From a virus, in IMG/VR virus record IMGVR_UViG_3300043331_001615, positions 1 to 23,818 of that record: 23,818 nt of DNA; one strand, written 5' to 3'. A program made the position numbers and the translations under genes. Shown here piece by piece: positions 12,075-19,425 of the stretch. The notes beneath the pieces were generated by a model. The model saw nothing but the letters and a program-made list of their open reading frames with translations, was not told where the DNA came from and did no database searches. The stretch's first letter is position 1, and each line of letters starts with the position of its first letter.

Positions 12075-12946
12075 CAGGCCATATCGAGCACGAGTACCTG
12101 TCCACCGGCTGCCTGCACGGCGACATGATGCTTCCGGATGGTCGCACCGGCCACGAGTACTGCCAAGGCGACACCGGCCACGCCGGGTCCAAGCGGCCAG
12201 CCGAATGCAAGTTCTGCGGTACCCGCTGCATCTGCGGGTGCCATCCCTGGAACCGCGTACTTTCTCTGGACACTTTCGGCACCCAGATCCAGGACGCCCG
12301 CCGCCAGCTGGGATGGTCCCAGCAGGATCTCGCCGACGTGGTCGGCGTCGGACAGCAGGCCGTCAGCGGGTGGGAGCGAGGCCGCACCACCGCACAGGGC
12401 GCCGACCTCGAACGTGTGCGGCAAGCACTGGGGTTCACCTCCGTCGCTGCACCCACATCACCCGAGGAGACGCATGAGGCTGCAACGTTGCCGCCGCCGA
12501 GACGCTTGCCGTTGATGCAATTGGAGCAGAGCGACTTCGTCAACTTCGCAGCGAGTCTGCTGCGCGCCTGCCATCCCGGAGCGATCATCGACCACGAGCC
12601 GCGCCAGCAGCGGCAGCGTACCTCTGTTGACGTGCGCCTGGTATTGCCCGGCGGTGAGCGGGTCGCCGTGAAATGCGAACGTCTCCGCAAGTTCCACCCG
12701 ACGAGCTTCGAACGGGTGATGCGCGAAACCGCCCATGTTGACGCAGACATCTGCCTGCTGCTCGTGGCCACCTCAATGAGCGAAACCGTCAAAGCGCGCG
12801 CCGCAGGGACCCCATGGAGCATCTGGGACGGCGACAAGATCAACGAGCAGGTCCGCGCGCTCGACCCCGACGTCGCGGCACCACTGGTGCAGCATTACTT
12901 CCCCGACCTAGGGGCGTCCTTCATCCCGGTCGCGCCCGAACACTGA
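12071..12946 (+). CDS. Fusion of Cys-rich motif, XRE HTH and Mrr-like nuclease-fold domain, 291 aa
   Basis: Three parts are visible. Residues 6-60 are a Cys/His-rich motif (YLSTGCLHGD, HEYCQG, CKFCGTRCICGCH) known from many small actinophage proteins. Residues 68-122 are an XRE helix-turn-helix (QIQDARRQLGWSQQDLADVV, QQAVSGWERG). Residues 150-265 resemble the Mrr/REase fold: DFVNFAASLLRACHPG, VDVRLVLPGGERVAVKCER, then DADICLLLVATSMSETV and IWDGDKINEQV. The usual E-x-K is read here as K-x-E (VKCER, Lys201/Glu203) after Asp187, so the catalytic centre may be dead or rearranged. It could be a DNA-binding sensor or a regulator built from a nuclease fold. Translationally coupled to the PadR-like gene. 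Confidence 0.75.
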   Translation: MTGHIEHEYLSTGCLHGDMMLPDGRTGHEYCQGDTGHAGSKRPAECKFCGTRCICGCHPWNRVLSLDTFGTQIQDARRQLGWSQQDLADVVGVGQQAVSGWERGRTTAQGADLERVRQALGFTSVAAPTSPEETHEAATLPPPRRLPLMQLEQSDFVNFAASLLRACHPGAIIDHEPRQQRQRTSVDVRLVLPGGERVAVKCERLRKFHPTSFERVMRETAHVDADICLLLVATSMSETVKARAAGTPWSIWDGDKINEQVRALDPDVAAPLVQHYFPDLGASFIPVAPEH

Positions 12947-12955
12947 CCACATCGT

Positions 12956-13010
12956 GTGGCCACGGACATGGCCTCAGCCCGTGAGTTCGACGCTCGTGGC
13001 CACCTATAAG
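12956..13010. promoter_or_regulatory. Two GTGGCCAC palindromes, 40 bp apart, followed by a TATAAG -10 box
   Basis: GTGGCCAC is present at 12956-12963 and 12996-13003, and TATAAG follows at 13005-13010. The 40-bp spacing places the two sites on one face of the helix. The -35 position is unclear. An operator bound by the neighbouring PadR-like or XRE protein is a possible reading. A 6-bp hairpin (GCGTCG / CGACGC, 13042-13056) precedes the AAGGAG of the next gene. Confidence 0.4.
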
Positions 13011-13073
13011 CGACAGCAACAACCACCCTAAGAGCTGATCCGCGTCGCCTCGACGCAAGAAGGAGTGCACCCC

Positions 13074-14225
13074 ATGAACGCCGATCCCGCGCGCCCTGAG
13101 GTACCACACGTCAGTGTGGACCCCACTAGCGCCGACTACTTTCAGTACTTCACGACCATGGGTCCGACGGCGTTCGCACGCGAACGGGCCCTGATGTGCA
13201 AGAGCGCTTTGGGCATCAACGCGGGACTGCTGCGCTCGATCCTGTTCAGCCTCTTCGGCGAAGACGCCGACGCCGTCAGCCCCGAGCAGATGATCGCCTG
13301 GGCGGACTACATGCGCGAACGCATGCAGGCATGCGACCTGCTGATGTTCAAACACGACCTCCTCAACCGCAGTGAGCATGCGTGGGAAAGGATGAGCAAG
13401 GAGCAGCTGGAGCAGCTGCCCCCGTTGCCGACAGACACGATCTTCGGGTTCGAGCGACCCCGTTTCCTCGACGTCGTCAACCGTGCCACCGGCGAGGTCG
13501 TCTCCCGACCCGTGTCCATCGTGGTCAGGTACGAATCGCAGGGAATGCCCTTCGAGGACGTCCTGACCGACGGCACGCCCTTCCACGGCTACACCGCTTA
13601 CTCGCGCCTCATCGACCAGGAGCAGTTGTACTCCAACCCCAACACCCGATACCTGTTCGAGATGCGCGATGCCAAGAACGAACCGGTCGACCCGGCAGGC
13701 GCGTTGAAGCAGATCGCCCACATGCGCCAGCAGACCCTGATGTGGCCGCCGACACTGATCGACGAGCTGGAAGCGCCGCTTGACGAAGAGGGACGCACGC
13801 TCGGAGACTTCCTGCGCGTCGCGCTCGCGCGGGCGGCCGAAGGCAGGGCCGAACCGATCCCACGCGAAGTCCAGCGCAAGGCCAAATCGGCCGGTGTGAA
13901 GCGCTGGTACTTCCCGCCGGTGCGCACGCTGGAGCTGGAAGTCGAAGACCCCCCGGCGCCTCAGCGTGCTTCTGGTGAACCGACCGAGCGCACCATCAAC
14001 TGGGAGTTCAAGGTGGGTCACACCTGGGACTGGGCGCCGGACGAACACGGCGAACTGGTGTGGCAGCCGGGCCACTGGCGCCGCTACCGCGATGCCGACG
14101 GCAACGTGGTTAAGCGCGTCTTCATCAAGCAGTACACCAAAGGCGAAGGCAAACCGCCCAAGCCCAAGGTCGAAACCGTCACCATCGCCCGCGAGCCCGA
14201 CGCCACCCCCGGAGACAGTGCCTGA
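13074..14225 (+). CDS. Hypothetical protein, 383 aa, with GHWRR C-terminal region
   Basis: Function unknown. AAGGAG (13059-13064) sets ATG 13074. Residues 30-118 are helical (FARERALMCKSALGINAGLL). Residues 120-200 are beta-rich and contain a run like FGFERPRFLDVVNRATGE. The C-terminal part has FLRVALARAA (246-255), a basic helix, VRTLELE, and INWEFKVGHTWDW with QPGHWRRYRD and VFIKQYTKGEG (310-359). This tail resembles a recurring domain of actinobacterial plasmid/phage proteins that databases sometimes place near AcrVA2-like anti-CRISPRs; that resemblance is from memory and unverified. The helix-basic-VRxxxL order is shared with the gene at 10198. Confidence 0.75.
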   Translation: MNADPARPEVPHVSVDPTSADYFQYFTTMGPTAFARERALMCKSALGINAGLLRSILFSLFGEDADAVSPEQMIAWADYMRERMQACDLLMFKHDLLNRSEHAWERMSKEQLEQLPPLPTDTIFGFERPRFLDVVNRATGEVVSRPVSIVVRYESQGMPFEDVLTDGTPFHGYTAYSRLIDQEQLYSNPNTRYLFEMRDAKNEPVDPAGALKQIAHMRQQTLMWPPTLIDELEAPLDEEGRTLGDFLRVALARAAEGRAEPIPREVQRKAKSAGVKRWYFPPVRTLELEVEDPPAPQRASGEPTERTINWEFKVGHTWDWAPDEHGELVWQPGHWRRYRDADGNVVKRVFIKQYTKGEGKPPKPKVETVTIAREPDATPGDSA

Positions 14226-14300
14226 GATCCACCTTCCAGCGCCGCAAAGCCGATCGTGTCGGCCCCTTCAACTGATCCCCGCACCTCCCGAGAGGCAACC

Positions 14301-14912
14301 ATGGTCTGGTACGACATTCACCACTCCTGCGGCCACACCCGCCAGCAGCAGATCTACGGCACCAACGTCAACGGCGAGCGCGAACGCAAGGCCGACGGGC
14401 TCGGTGAGCGCCCGTGCTCCGACTGCCTGCGGCAGGCGAACGACGAACGCAACCGGCTGGCGGCCGAGCGGTCGGCAGCCGAAGGCTGGCCCCCGTTGCA
14501 GGGATCGAAGCGGCAGGTGGCATGGGCGCACGCGATCCGCGCTGACGCGGTCGACGTTGTCACTGCCCGGGTGAGGGACGCGTACGTGTCCACGCCGGAG
14601 TTGGAGCAGGCGGCCGTGATGGGGATACTGGCCCAGTCCCGGGAGGCGTCCTGGTGGATCGACCACCGCGACTTCCGGGTCTGGTTCTTCCTGGTCGAAA
14701 AGCGCCGATCGTGGGCCGAAGCCCTCGCGCAGATCCCGGCGGGGGCCACGCTGGCGCAGATCCAGCAGGAGTTCGCCGACAGCGCGACGCGCGTCGAACT
14801 CGACCAGGCGATGTTCCGCGCCGACGTCGCCCACGACGCCGGGCAGATCACCGCTGAGCAGTTCGACGCCTTCGAATCCCTGTGGCTCAAGCGTTGCGAC
14901 GAGCTGCAGTAA
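14301..14912 (+). CDS. Hypothetical Cys/His-motif protein, 203 aa
   Basis: Starts at ATG 14301 after GAGAGG. The N-terminus carries SCGHTRQQQIYG and CSDCLRQANDERNRL, a four-ligand zinc-like arrangement (two Cys pairs including CGH). Then comes LQGSKRQVAWAHAIRADAV (residues 71-89), a sequence motif seen in several unrelated phage and plasmid proteins and of unknown role. The rest is helical. The 75-base gap before it is non-coding and without clear signals. Not recognised further. Confidence 0.75.
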   Translation: MVWYDIHHSCGHTRQQQIYGTNVNGERERKADGLGERPCSDCLRQANDERNRLAAERSAAEGWPPLQGSKRQVAWAHAIRADAVDVVTARVRDAYVSTPELEQAAVMGILAQSREASWWIDHRDFRVWFFLVEKRRSWAEALAQIPAGATLAQIQQEFADSATRVELDQAMFRADVAHDAGQITAEQFDAFESLWLKRCDELQ

Positions 14913-14939
14913 CCAAACACGACTAGCGAACGGAACCCG

Positions 14940-15248
14940 ATGAAAACGAAAGCCACTGCCATCGCCGCCTACGGCACTGCCATGCTCGCCCTCGGGGCAT
15001 GCGGGATCAGCGGCCCCAAGGAGGCCACCGGCGAGATCACCCGCCTGGAGCACCACCCCGACGGCTGGATCGAGACCGACTGCGTCGTCGACTCCGACGG
15101 CCCCAGCTGCACCGCCGACGTCGAGGAGGACTGCTACCTCGTCGTCTTCGAAGACGACACCTACGAGTACTCCGACTGCGTCCCCAAGGCCGACTGGGAC
15201 AAGCTCAAGGTCGGTGACGCTTACACCGACGGCGACGACAACGACTGA
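14940..15248 (+). CDS. Short secreted lipoprotein, 102 aa
   Basis: MKTKATAIAA YGTAMLALGA C is a signal peptide with an LGAC lipobox (lipidated Cys21). After it come GPKEATGEITRLEHHPDGW, C...C pairs (CVVDSDGPSC, EEDCYL) and KLKVGDAYTDGD. The order matches the 2554 lipoprotein: GxxTxLE near the N-terminus, then Cys pairs, then VGD-x-Y. It is shorter because it lacks the Ser/Pro tail. It sits 23 bases before rtcB. Role unknown; surface exclusion of other phages is the inferred guess. The start was chosen at ATG 14940, although no strong Shine-Dalgarno sequence is present. Confidence 0.75.
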   Translation: MKTKATAIAAYGTAMLALGACGISGPKEATGEITRLEHHPDGWIETDCVVDSDGPSCTADVEEDCYLVVFEDDTYEYSDCVPKADWDKLKVGDAYTDGDDND

Positions 15249-15271
15249 CCGGCACGATCGAAAGGAACCTA

Positions 15272-16441
15272 ATGGAAGAACTCACTGACAAGGCGAAGAG
15301 CTGGGCGTCGATCCTTGAAGAGGGCGCCCGCGAGCAGGTCGAGCGGACGGCGTCGATGCCGTTCGTGTGGCCGCACATGGCGGTCATGCCCGACGCCCAC
15401 CACGGCAAGGGCGCCACCGTCGGGAGCGTCATCCCCACCGACGGCGCGATCATCCCCGCCGCCGTCGGCGTCGACATCGGCTGCGGCATGGCCGCCGTCC
15501 GCACCCGCCACCACATCGACCAGATCGCCCACCTGGATCTGTCGGTGGTGCGCCAGGCCATCGAGCAGGCCATCCCGTTGGGGAAGGGCGGCATCAACAC
15601 GCACCTGACCGAGACGGCCGAGCAGGCGATCGAGTACCTCGAAGCCAAGGCCGTCACGGCCCGCTTCACGCCCTCCTCCTACCTGGGGAACTGGCAGATG
15701 CACCTCGGTTCCCTAGGATCGGGCAACCACTTCTGTGAGCTTTGCGTAGACGAGGAAGGGTTTGTCTGGTTGTTCCTGCATTCGGGCAGCCGAGGCATCG
15801 GCAACCGCATCGCCCAGCACCACATCAAGGTCGCACAGCGACTGTGCGAGCAGTGGTGGATCGACCTGCCCGACAAGGATCTCGCCTACCTCGCCGAGGG
15901 GACGCCCGAGTTCTGGGACTACATCCGCGAAATGATGTGGGCCCAGGATTTCGCCGAACAGAACCGCGTGGAGATGATGCGCCGCATGATCACCGCGTTC
16001 GAGGCGTGGAGCGACTCCGAGATCGTGGTGGACCAGGAGATCAACTGCCACCACAACTACACCGCCAAGGAGCAGCACTGGGGCAAGCAGTTGTGGGTCA
16101 CCCGCAAGGGCGCCATCAACGCCGAGGCGGGCCGCATGGGACTCATCCCCGGCTCGATGGGCACTGCCTCTTACGTCGTGGAAGGCAAGGGGAACGCGGT
16201 CGCGTTCAACTCCAGCCCCCACGGCGCGGGCCGCAACTACTCGCGGACGAAGGCGAAAGCCGCGTTCACCCACGAGCAGCTGCGTGAGCGCATGATCGGC
16301 ATCGAATGGCGTGACAGCGCGGCGTTCCTGGACGAGATCCCCGACGCGTACAAGCCGATCGACCAGATCATGGAAGACGCGGCCGACCTCGTGAGCGTAG
16401 TGCACAAACTGCGCCAGATCGTCAACGTCAAGGGGGAGTAG
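15272..16441 (+). CDS. rtcB: RtcB-type RNA ligase, intact
   Basis: RtcB joins RNA 2',3'-cyclic-phosphate (or 3'-phosphate) ends to 5'-OH ends, using GTP and Mn2+. It repairs or splices tRNA and other cut RNAs. All the key residues are present: GVDIGCGM with Cys71, GSLGSGNHF with His153, LHSGSRGIGN with His170, NCHHNY with His261, and SSPHGAGR with His317, the nucleophile that receives GMP. These match E. coli Cys78, His168, His185, His281 and His337. The length of 389 aa is close to the family norm of about 400. AAAGGA precedes ATG 15272. No RtcA or archease partner is adjacent. A strong hairpin follows the gene. Confidence 0.95.
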   Translation: MEELTDKAKSWASILEEGAREQVERTASMPFVWPHMAVMPDAHHGKGATVGSVIPTDGAIIPAAVGVDIGCGMAAVRTRHHIDQIAHLDLSVVRQAIEQAIPLGKGGINTHLTETAEQAIEYLEAKAVTARFTPSSYLGNWQMHLGSLGSGNHFCELCVDEEGFVWLFLHSGSRGIGNRIAQHHIKVAQRLCEQWWIDLPDKDLAYLAEGTPEFWDYIREMMWAQDFAEQNRVEMMRRMITAFEAWSDSEIVVDQEINCHHNYTAKEQHWGKQLWVTRKGAINAEAGRMGLIPGSMGTASYVVEGKGNAVAFNSSPHGAGRNYSRTKAKAAFTHEQLRERMIGIEWRDSAAFLDEIPDAYKPIDQIMEDAADLVSVVHKLRQIVNVKGE

Positions 16442-16449
16442 TCCCCACC

Positions 16450-16478
16450 GGGCCGCCCAGCGCGGCGCTGGGCGGCCC
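16450..16478 (+). terminator. 12-bp hairpin after rtcB
   Basis: GGGCCGCCCAGC (16450-16461) and GCTGGGCGGCCC (16467-16478) are perfect inverted repeats with a 5-nt loop. It starts 9 bases after the rtcB stop. There is no T-tract. Confidence 0.65.
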
Positions 16479-16505
16479 TGCGAACATCGAAACGGAGCCT
16501 GGCAC

Positions 16506-16964
16506 GTGAGCGTCCCATGGCGGTTCACCGACACCTACTGGCATGACGACATACCCGACTATGTCGTGGTGGTCTCCTACTGGAGGCGCCCATGGAAGGA
16601 GCTGTTCGACGACCACCGGCGTATCCGACGCGGCGAGGACCCGGTCGACCACGACCGGCACCGACCGTGCACGGTGCGGCTGCGCCGCCGCTGGTTCATC
16701 TGGCACGGCCGCACTGTCGGGCTCGTGTTCACCGTGCACGGGCTGGTTCCCGCGCGGAAGAAGGCGCGGGAGCTGCTGGCGATAATGGCTGACCTGGCCA
16801 GTCCGACTATCCTGGCCTCTGCCAGGGTGAACGAAGGCATCGCGCCGCTCACCGGCTGGGGTGCCCTTCCTGCGCACTACATGGATTTTCTGCGGTATGA
16901 CCTGTCGCTGCCCGCATCCGATTGCGGGTGCGAGGGCCAATGCCGCTGCACCGTCCGAGGATAG
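16506..16964 (+). CDS. Hypothetical protein, 152 aa
   Basis: Not recognised. GTG 16506 has ACGGAGCC upstream. The N-terminal half is Trp- and Tyr-rich (VPWRFTDTYWHDDIPDYVVV), then strongly basic (RPCTVRLRRRWFIWHGR), with VGLVFTVHGLVPARKKAREL. The C-terminus carries DCGCEGQCRC, a compact four-Cys knot that could bind zinc or form a disulphide. No obvious membrane segment. The stop TAG is within TAGAAT (16962-16967), a -10-like box for the next gene. Confidence 0.7.
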   Translation: MSVPWRFTDTYWHDDIPDYVVVVSYWRRPWKELFDDHRRIRRGEDPVDHDRHRPCTVRLRRRWFIWHGRTVGLVFTVHGLVPARKKARELLAIMADLASPTILASARVNEGIAPLTGWGALPAHYMDFLRYDLSLPASDCGCEGQCRCTVRG

Positions 16965-16982
16965 AATGTGAGGAGACCTATC

Positions 16983-17252
16983 ATGCCGCGCCACTTGAAG
17001 CCTGTTCGCACCGCTGCGCAGTTCCAGAAGGCATACGACACCCTCCTGGAGCGCCTGCAGGAAGGCGAGGGCATGTACGCCCCTGGTGAGGCGATTCCGG
17101 CCGCCAGCACCCTGGGCGCTCAACTGGGAGTCAGTACCGCCACCGTCGGGCGTGTCATCAAAGCGCTCATCGCCGAAGGCTGGCTCGTCTCCGGGGGCAA
17201 CGGCTATCCGGCCCGCGTCCGCTACCGGGCGCCGCAGGAAGGGCCCCGGTGA
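16983..17252 (+). CDS. GntR-like winged-helix DNA-binding protein, 89 aa
   Basis: AGGAGA (16971-16976) with a 7-nt spacer sets ATG 16983. Residues 13-89 match the GntR DNA-binding core: FQKAYDTLLERLQEGEGMYA, then PGEAIPAASTLGAQLGVSTA, TVGRVIKALIAEGWLVSGGN. There is no effector-binding domain, so it is a minimal regulator or an accessory DNA-binding protein. A TAGAAT box lies 15 bases before the start and may be its -10 element. No nearby operator pair was seen. Confidence 0.75.
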   Translation: MPRHLKPVRTAAQFQKAYDTLLERLQEGEGMYAPGEAIPAASTLGAQLGVSTATVGRVIKALIAEGWLVSGGNGYPARVRYRAPQEGPR

Positions 17253-17318
17253 CCGTCACGACCTAACTCCACCATCCCCCCGACCGACACCTCCATCCAC
17301 CACTGAGAGAGAGCTATC

Positions 17319-18098
17319 ATGCCGATCACCCCCGACGCCGCTTCCATGCCCGACATCCGCCCCGACTTCTTCGAGCTCCACCCCGAACCCGCCTACCAAT
17401 CCCGGTACGGCACCACCACCCGCTTCCACTCGCCCGACACGGGCCAGCAGGTCATCCACCACGTCCACAAGCAAGACCTCACACCCACTTGCGAGGGCGG
17501 CTACGGCCTCGCCAGCGTGCTCTCACCGCAGCCGGGCGCACACGTCGTCATCAACGTCATCGGCTGCCCGCCGCCCGAAGAAGGCTTCCTCGAAGACCTC
17601 GAAGCCCACTGCGGACCCGGCATCACCTACACCCTCATCACCGAAAAGCGCCAACGCGAAGACGCATGGCTGCGGGAGGAAGCCACCCGCCTCAGCATCT
17701 TCAGCGCCCTCCTGGACGACACCAACCTCACCCACGTCATCGGCGCCGACCTCATCAACCCCTGGGCGGCCGAAGAGCAGGGATTCGCACTGGCGACGAT
17801 CACCGGGGACCTGACGGGTTCGGCGTACATGCTCAACGAGCACTTCGACGGGCGCGTCGCCGAGGGCTTTGCGCAGATCTGGGAGGCTGAGGAAGGGGAG
17901 ACGGTCGACAAGCTGGATCGGCTGCGGGACCTGGCTCAGCCGGTGCAGTGGGCGCTGGAGGGCATCATCCGCGAAGGCACCATCGGCGACGCCGACCACG
18001 AGCTGCTGCACCGGCAGATCCGCGACATCGAGGCAGCCGTCAAGCAGCTGCTCGGAGCGCTGGACACGACCGCTGCCCGAGAGTCGCAGGTGTCGTGA
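17319..18098 (+). CDS. Hypothetical protein, 259 aa
   Basis: Not recognised. GAGAGAGAG precedes ATG 17319. The N-terminal half is beta-rich with His and Thr (TRFHSPDTGQQVIHHVHKQD, PGAHVVINVIGCPPPEEG). The middle has helix-like RQREDAWLREEATRLSIFSA and a segment around DLINPWAAEEQG. The C-terminal 90 residues form a helical region ending in a coiled coil (LLHRQIRDIEAAVKQLLGAL). It is soluble. It overlaps the next gene by GTGA, so the two are coupled. Confidence 0.75.
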   Translation: MPITPDAASMPDIRPDFFELHPEPAYQSRYGTTTRFHSPDTGQQVIHHVHKQDLTPTCEGGYGLASVLSPQPGAHVVINVIGCPPPEEGFLEDLEAHCGPGITYTLITEKRQREDAWLREEATRLSIFSALLDDTNLTHVIGADLINPWAAEEQGFALATITGDLTGSAYMLNEHFDGRVAEGFAQIWEAEEGETVDKLDRLRDLAQPVQWALEGIIREGTIGDADHELLHRQIRDIEAAVKQLLGALDTTAARESQVS

Positions 18099-18397
18099 AC
18101 CGCAACGAATACGGGTGGGACGACCTGGGCAAGGATCTGGCGTACTCGACGCCGTTGACCTTGATGCAGACCCACCATCTGCTGTGGCCCCTGCAGGACC
18201 GAAGCGAGCACCCCGAGGCGCCCGTCCTGCACCCCTACGATCTGTACCGGCCGCTCGTGGACCTGCTCACCGCCGAGAGCGACTACCGCATCATCGGCCG
18301 CGCCCTCCAGCAACTGACTCAGCTGGTTCCCGAAATGGCCCACCGGGAAGGTCTCGGTCTCTGCCCCGAACAGGAACGATCACATGACCAGAGCTAA
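18095..18397 (+). CDS. Small hypothetical protein, 100 aa
   Basis: Not recognised. The GTG start (18095) overlaps the previous stop. The product is helical and acidic (YGWDDLGKDLAYSTPLTLMQ, DLYRPLVDLLTAESDYRIIG, LQQLTQLVPEMAHREGLGL). It has one Cys and no membrane segment. Its 3' end overlaps the start of the next gene by 14 bases, so three genes (17319, 18095, 18384) are likely one translational unit. Confidence 0.7.
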   Translation: MNRNEYGWDDLGKDLAYSTPLTLMQTHHLLWPLQDRSEHPEAPVLHPYDLYRPLVDLLTAESDYRIIGRALQQLTQLVPEMAHREGLGLCPEQERSHDQS

Positions 18398-18839
18398 CCA
18401 GCACCTCCTCAACCTGCACCGCGAAGGCGCCCTCGCACCCGGCGAATGCGACCAATGCGGCCAGGACGACTGGAACCCCGGCTACGACCGGGGCGACGAT
18501 CCGACCTACATCGGATTCCAATGCCGAGGATGCGGACACATCACCAGCGTCGAGCACCCCGAACCCGAAACACCGGCTGATGCCCCCGACACCACCCCGT
18601 CCACCGCGTACGTGATCGCCGAACTCAAGGCCATCCGTGCCGATCTCAAGAGCTGCGCTCGCGACACCGAGGGCCTGATGTACGAGAGAGGGCCCGACGG
18701 ATTGCAGCAGCGCGAGTTCCTCGCCGCAGCCGACACCAACGGCCCTCCCGACCGGTGCGACGAGCGCATCTGGGCGGCCAGGGGCCGCGTCACCGCCCTG
18801 CTGGACCTGCTCGACCCCACCCACCCGAAGGCACCCTGA
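18384..18839 (+). CDS. Zinc-ribbon protein with helical C-terminus, 151 aa
   Basis: ATG 18384 lies inside the preceding gene with AGGAA 10 bases upstream. Residues 22-52 form a typical zinc ribbon: CDQCGQDDWNPGYDR, then FQCRGCGHI. The rest is a helical part (AYVIAELKAIRADLKSCARD, RIWAARGRVTALLDLL). DNA or RNA binding is possible from the ribbon alone. Its stop overlaps the next gene's start (TGATG). Confidence 0.75.
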   Translation: MTRANQHLLNLHREGALAPGECDQCGQDDWNPGYDRGDDPTYIGFQCRGCGHITSVEHPEPETPADAPDTTPSTAYVIAELKAIRADLKSCARDTEGLMYERGPDGLQQREFLAAADTNGPPDRCDERIWAARGRVTALLDLLDPTHPKAP

Positions 18840-19405
18840 TGGCACTACGACGACCCTCGTTCATCTGGAGCCGCGAGCGCGTCTTGATCGCGGAGTTCCT
18901 GCTGGCCAGCGACGTCCCGCGCACACCGATGTCGATCGCGCGGGCGCTGCATCTGCTGCGCGCCAACGTGCAGGCGTCGCTCGAACGGATGGAACAAGAA
19001 GGATTCATGGAGGCTGACCGACCCTACGACCCCGAACGGCTGGGTGCGGAACGGACGTTCACCGTCGCCTGCGAGCAGCGCGACTACGTCCAAGCGCGCG
19101 TCGACCGCTTCCGCCAGCGCTACCCGCTGCAGCAGTGGTACGTCGAGATCGAGGTCCCCACGGCCCCTCTCACGGCAGACGAGGAGCAGACGCTGCGGCA
19201 GGCGATGCCGAACCTCATCCGCTGCAAGCAGCCGCCTCAGGGGTGGCTGTACCTGGCCATGAAGATCACCACCGAGCACCGGTACGAGGCATTCGATGTG
19301 GCCTACAGCGAGTTCGTCGAGGTTTGGGAGCATACCCTCAAACGGGGCGACCTCCCAAACTTCGGTGTCAGCCATACCGCCCCCTGGCGCGAGAGCACCG
19401 AATAG
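18839..19405 (+). CDS. Winged-helix-like protein, 188 aa
   Basis: ATG 18839 overlaps the previous stop. Residues 13-60 (RVLIAEFLLASDVPRTPMSI, ARALHLLRANVQASLERMEQ, EGFMEADRPY) match an MarR/ArsR-style winged helix. The second half is a mixed alpha/beta domain containing WYVEIEVPTAPLTADEEQTL and GWLYLAMKITTEHRYEAF, not recognised. It may be a transcription regulator with a ligand-binding domain. No cognate operator is evident. The next gene starts 20 bases after the stop. Confidence 0.7.
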   Translation: MALRRPSFIWSRERVLIAEFLLASDVPRTPMSIARALHLLRANVQASLERMEQEGFMEADRPYDPERLGAERTFTVACEQRDYVQARVDRFRQRYPLQQWYVEIEVPTAPLTADEEQTLRQAMPNLIRCKQPPQGWLYLAMKITTEHRYEAFDVAYSEFVEVWEHTLKRGDLPNFGVSHTAPWRESTE

Positions 19406-19425
19406 GACGAGAAGGGCGCGAATCC

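Noticed and set aside
12921-14075. A 384-codon minus-strand open frame opposite the 383-aa gene
   Set aside because: Same reasoning: antisense shadow of a + gene with a good ribosome-binding site.
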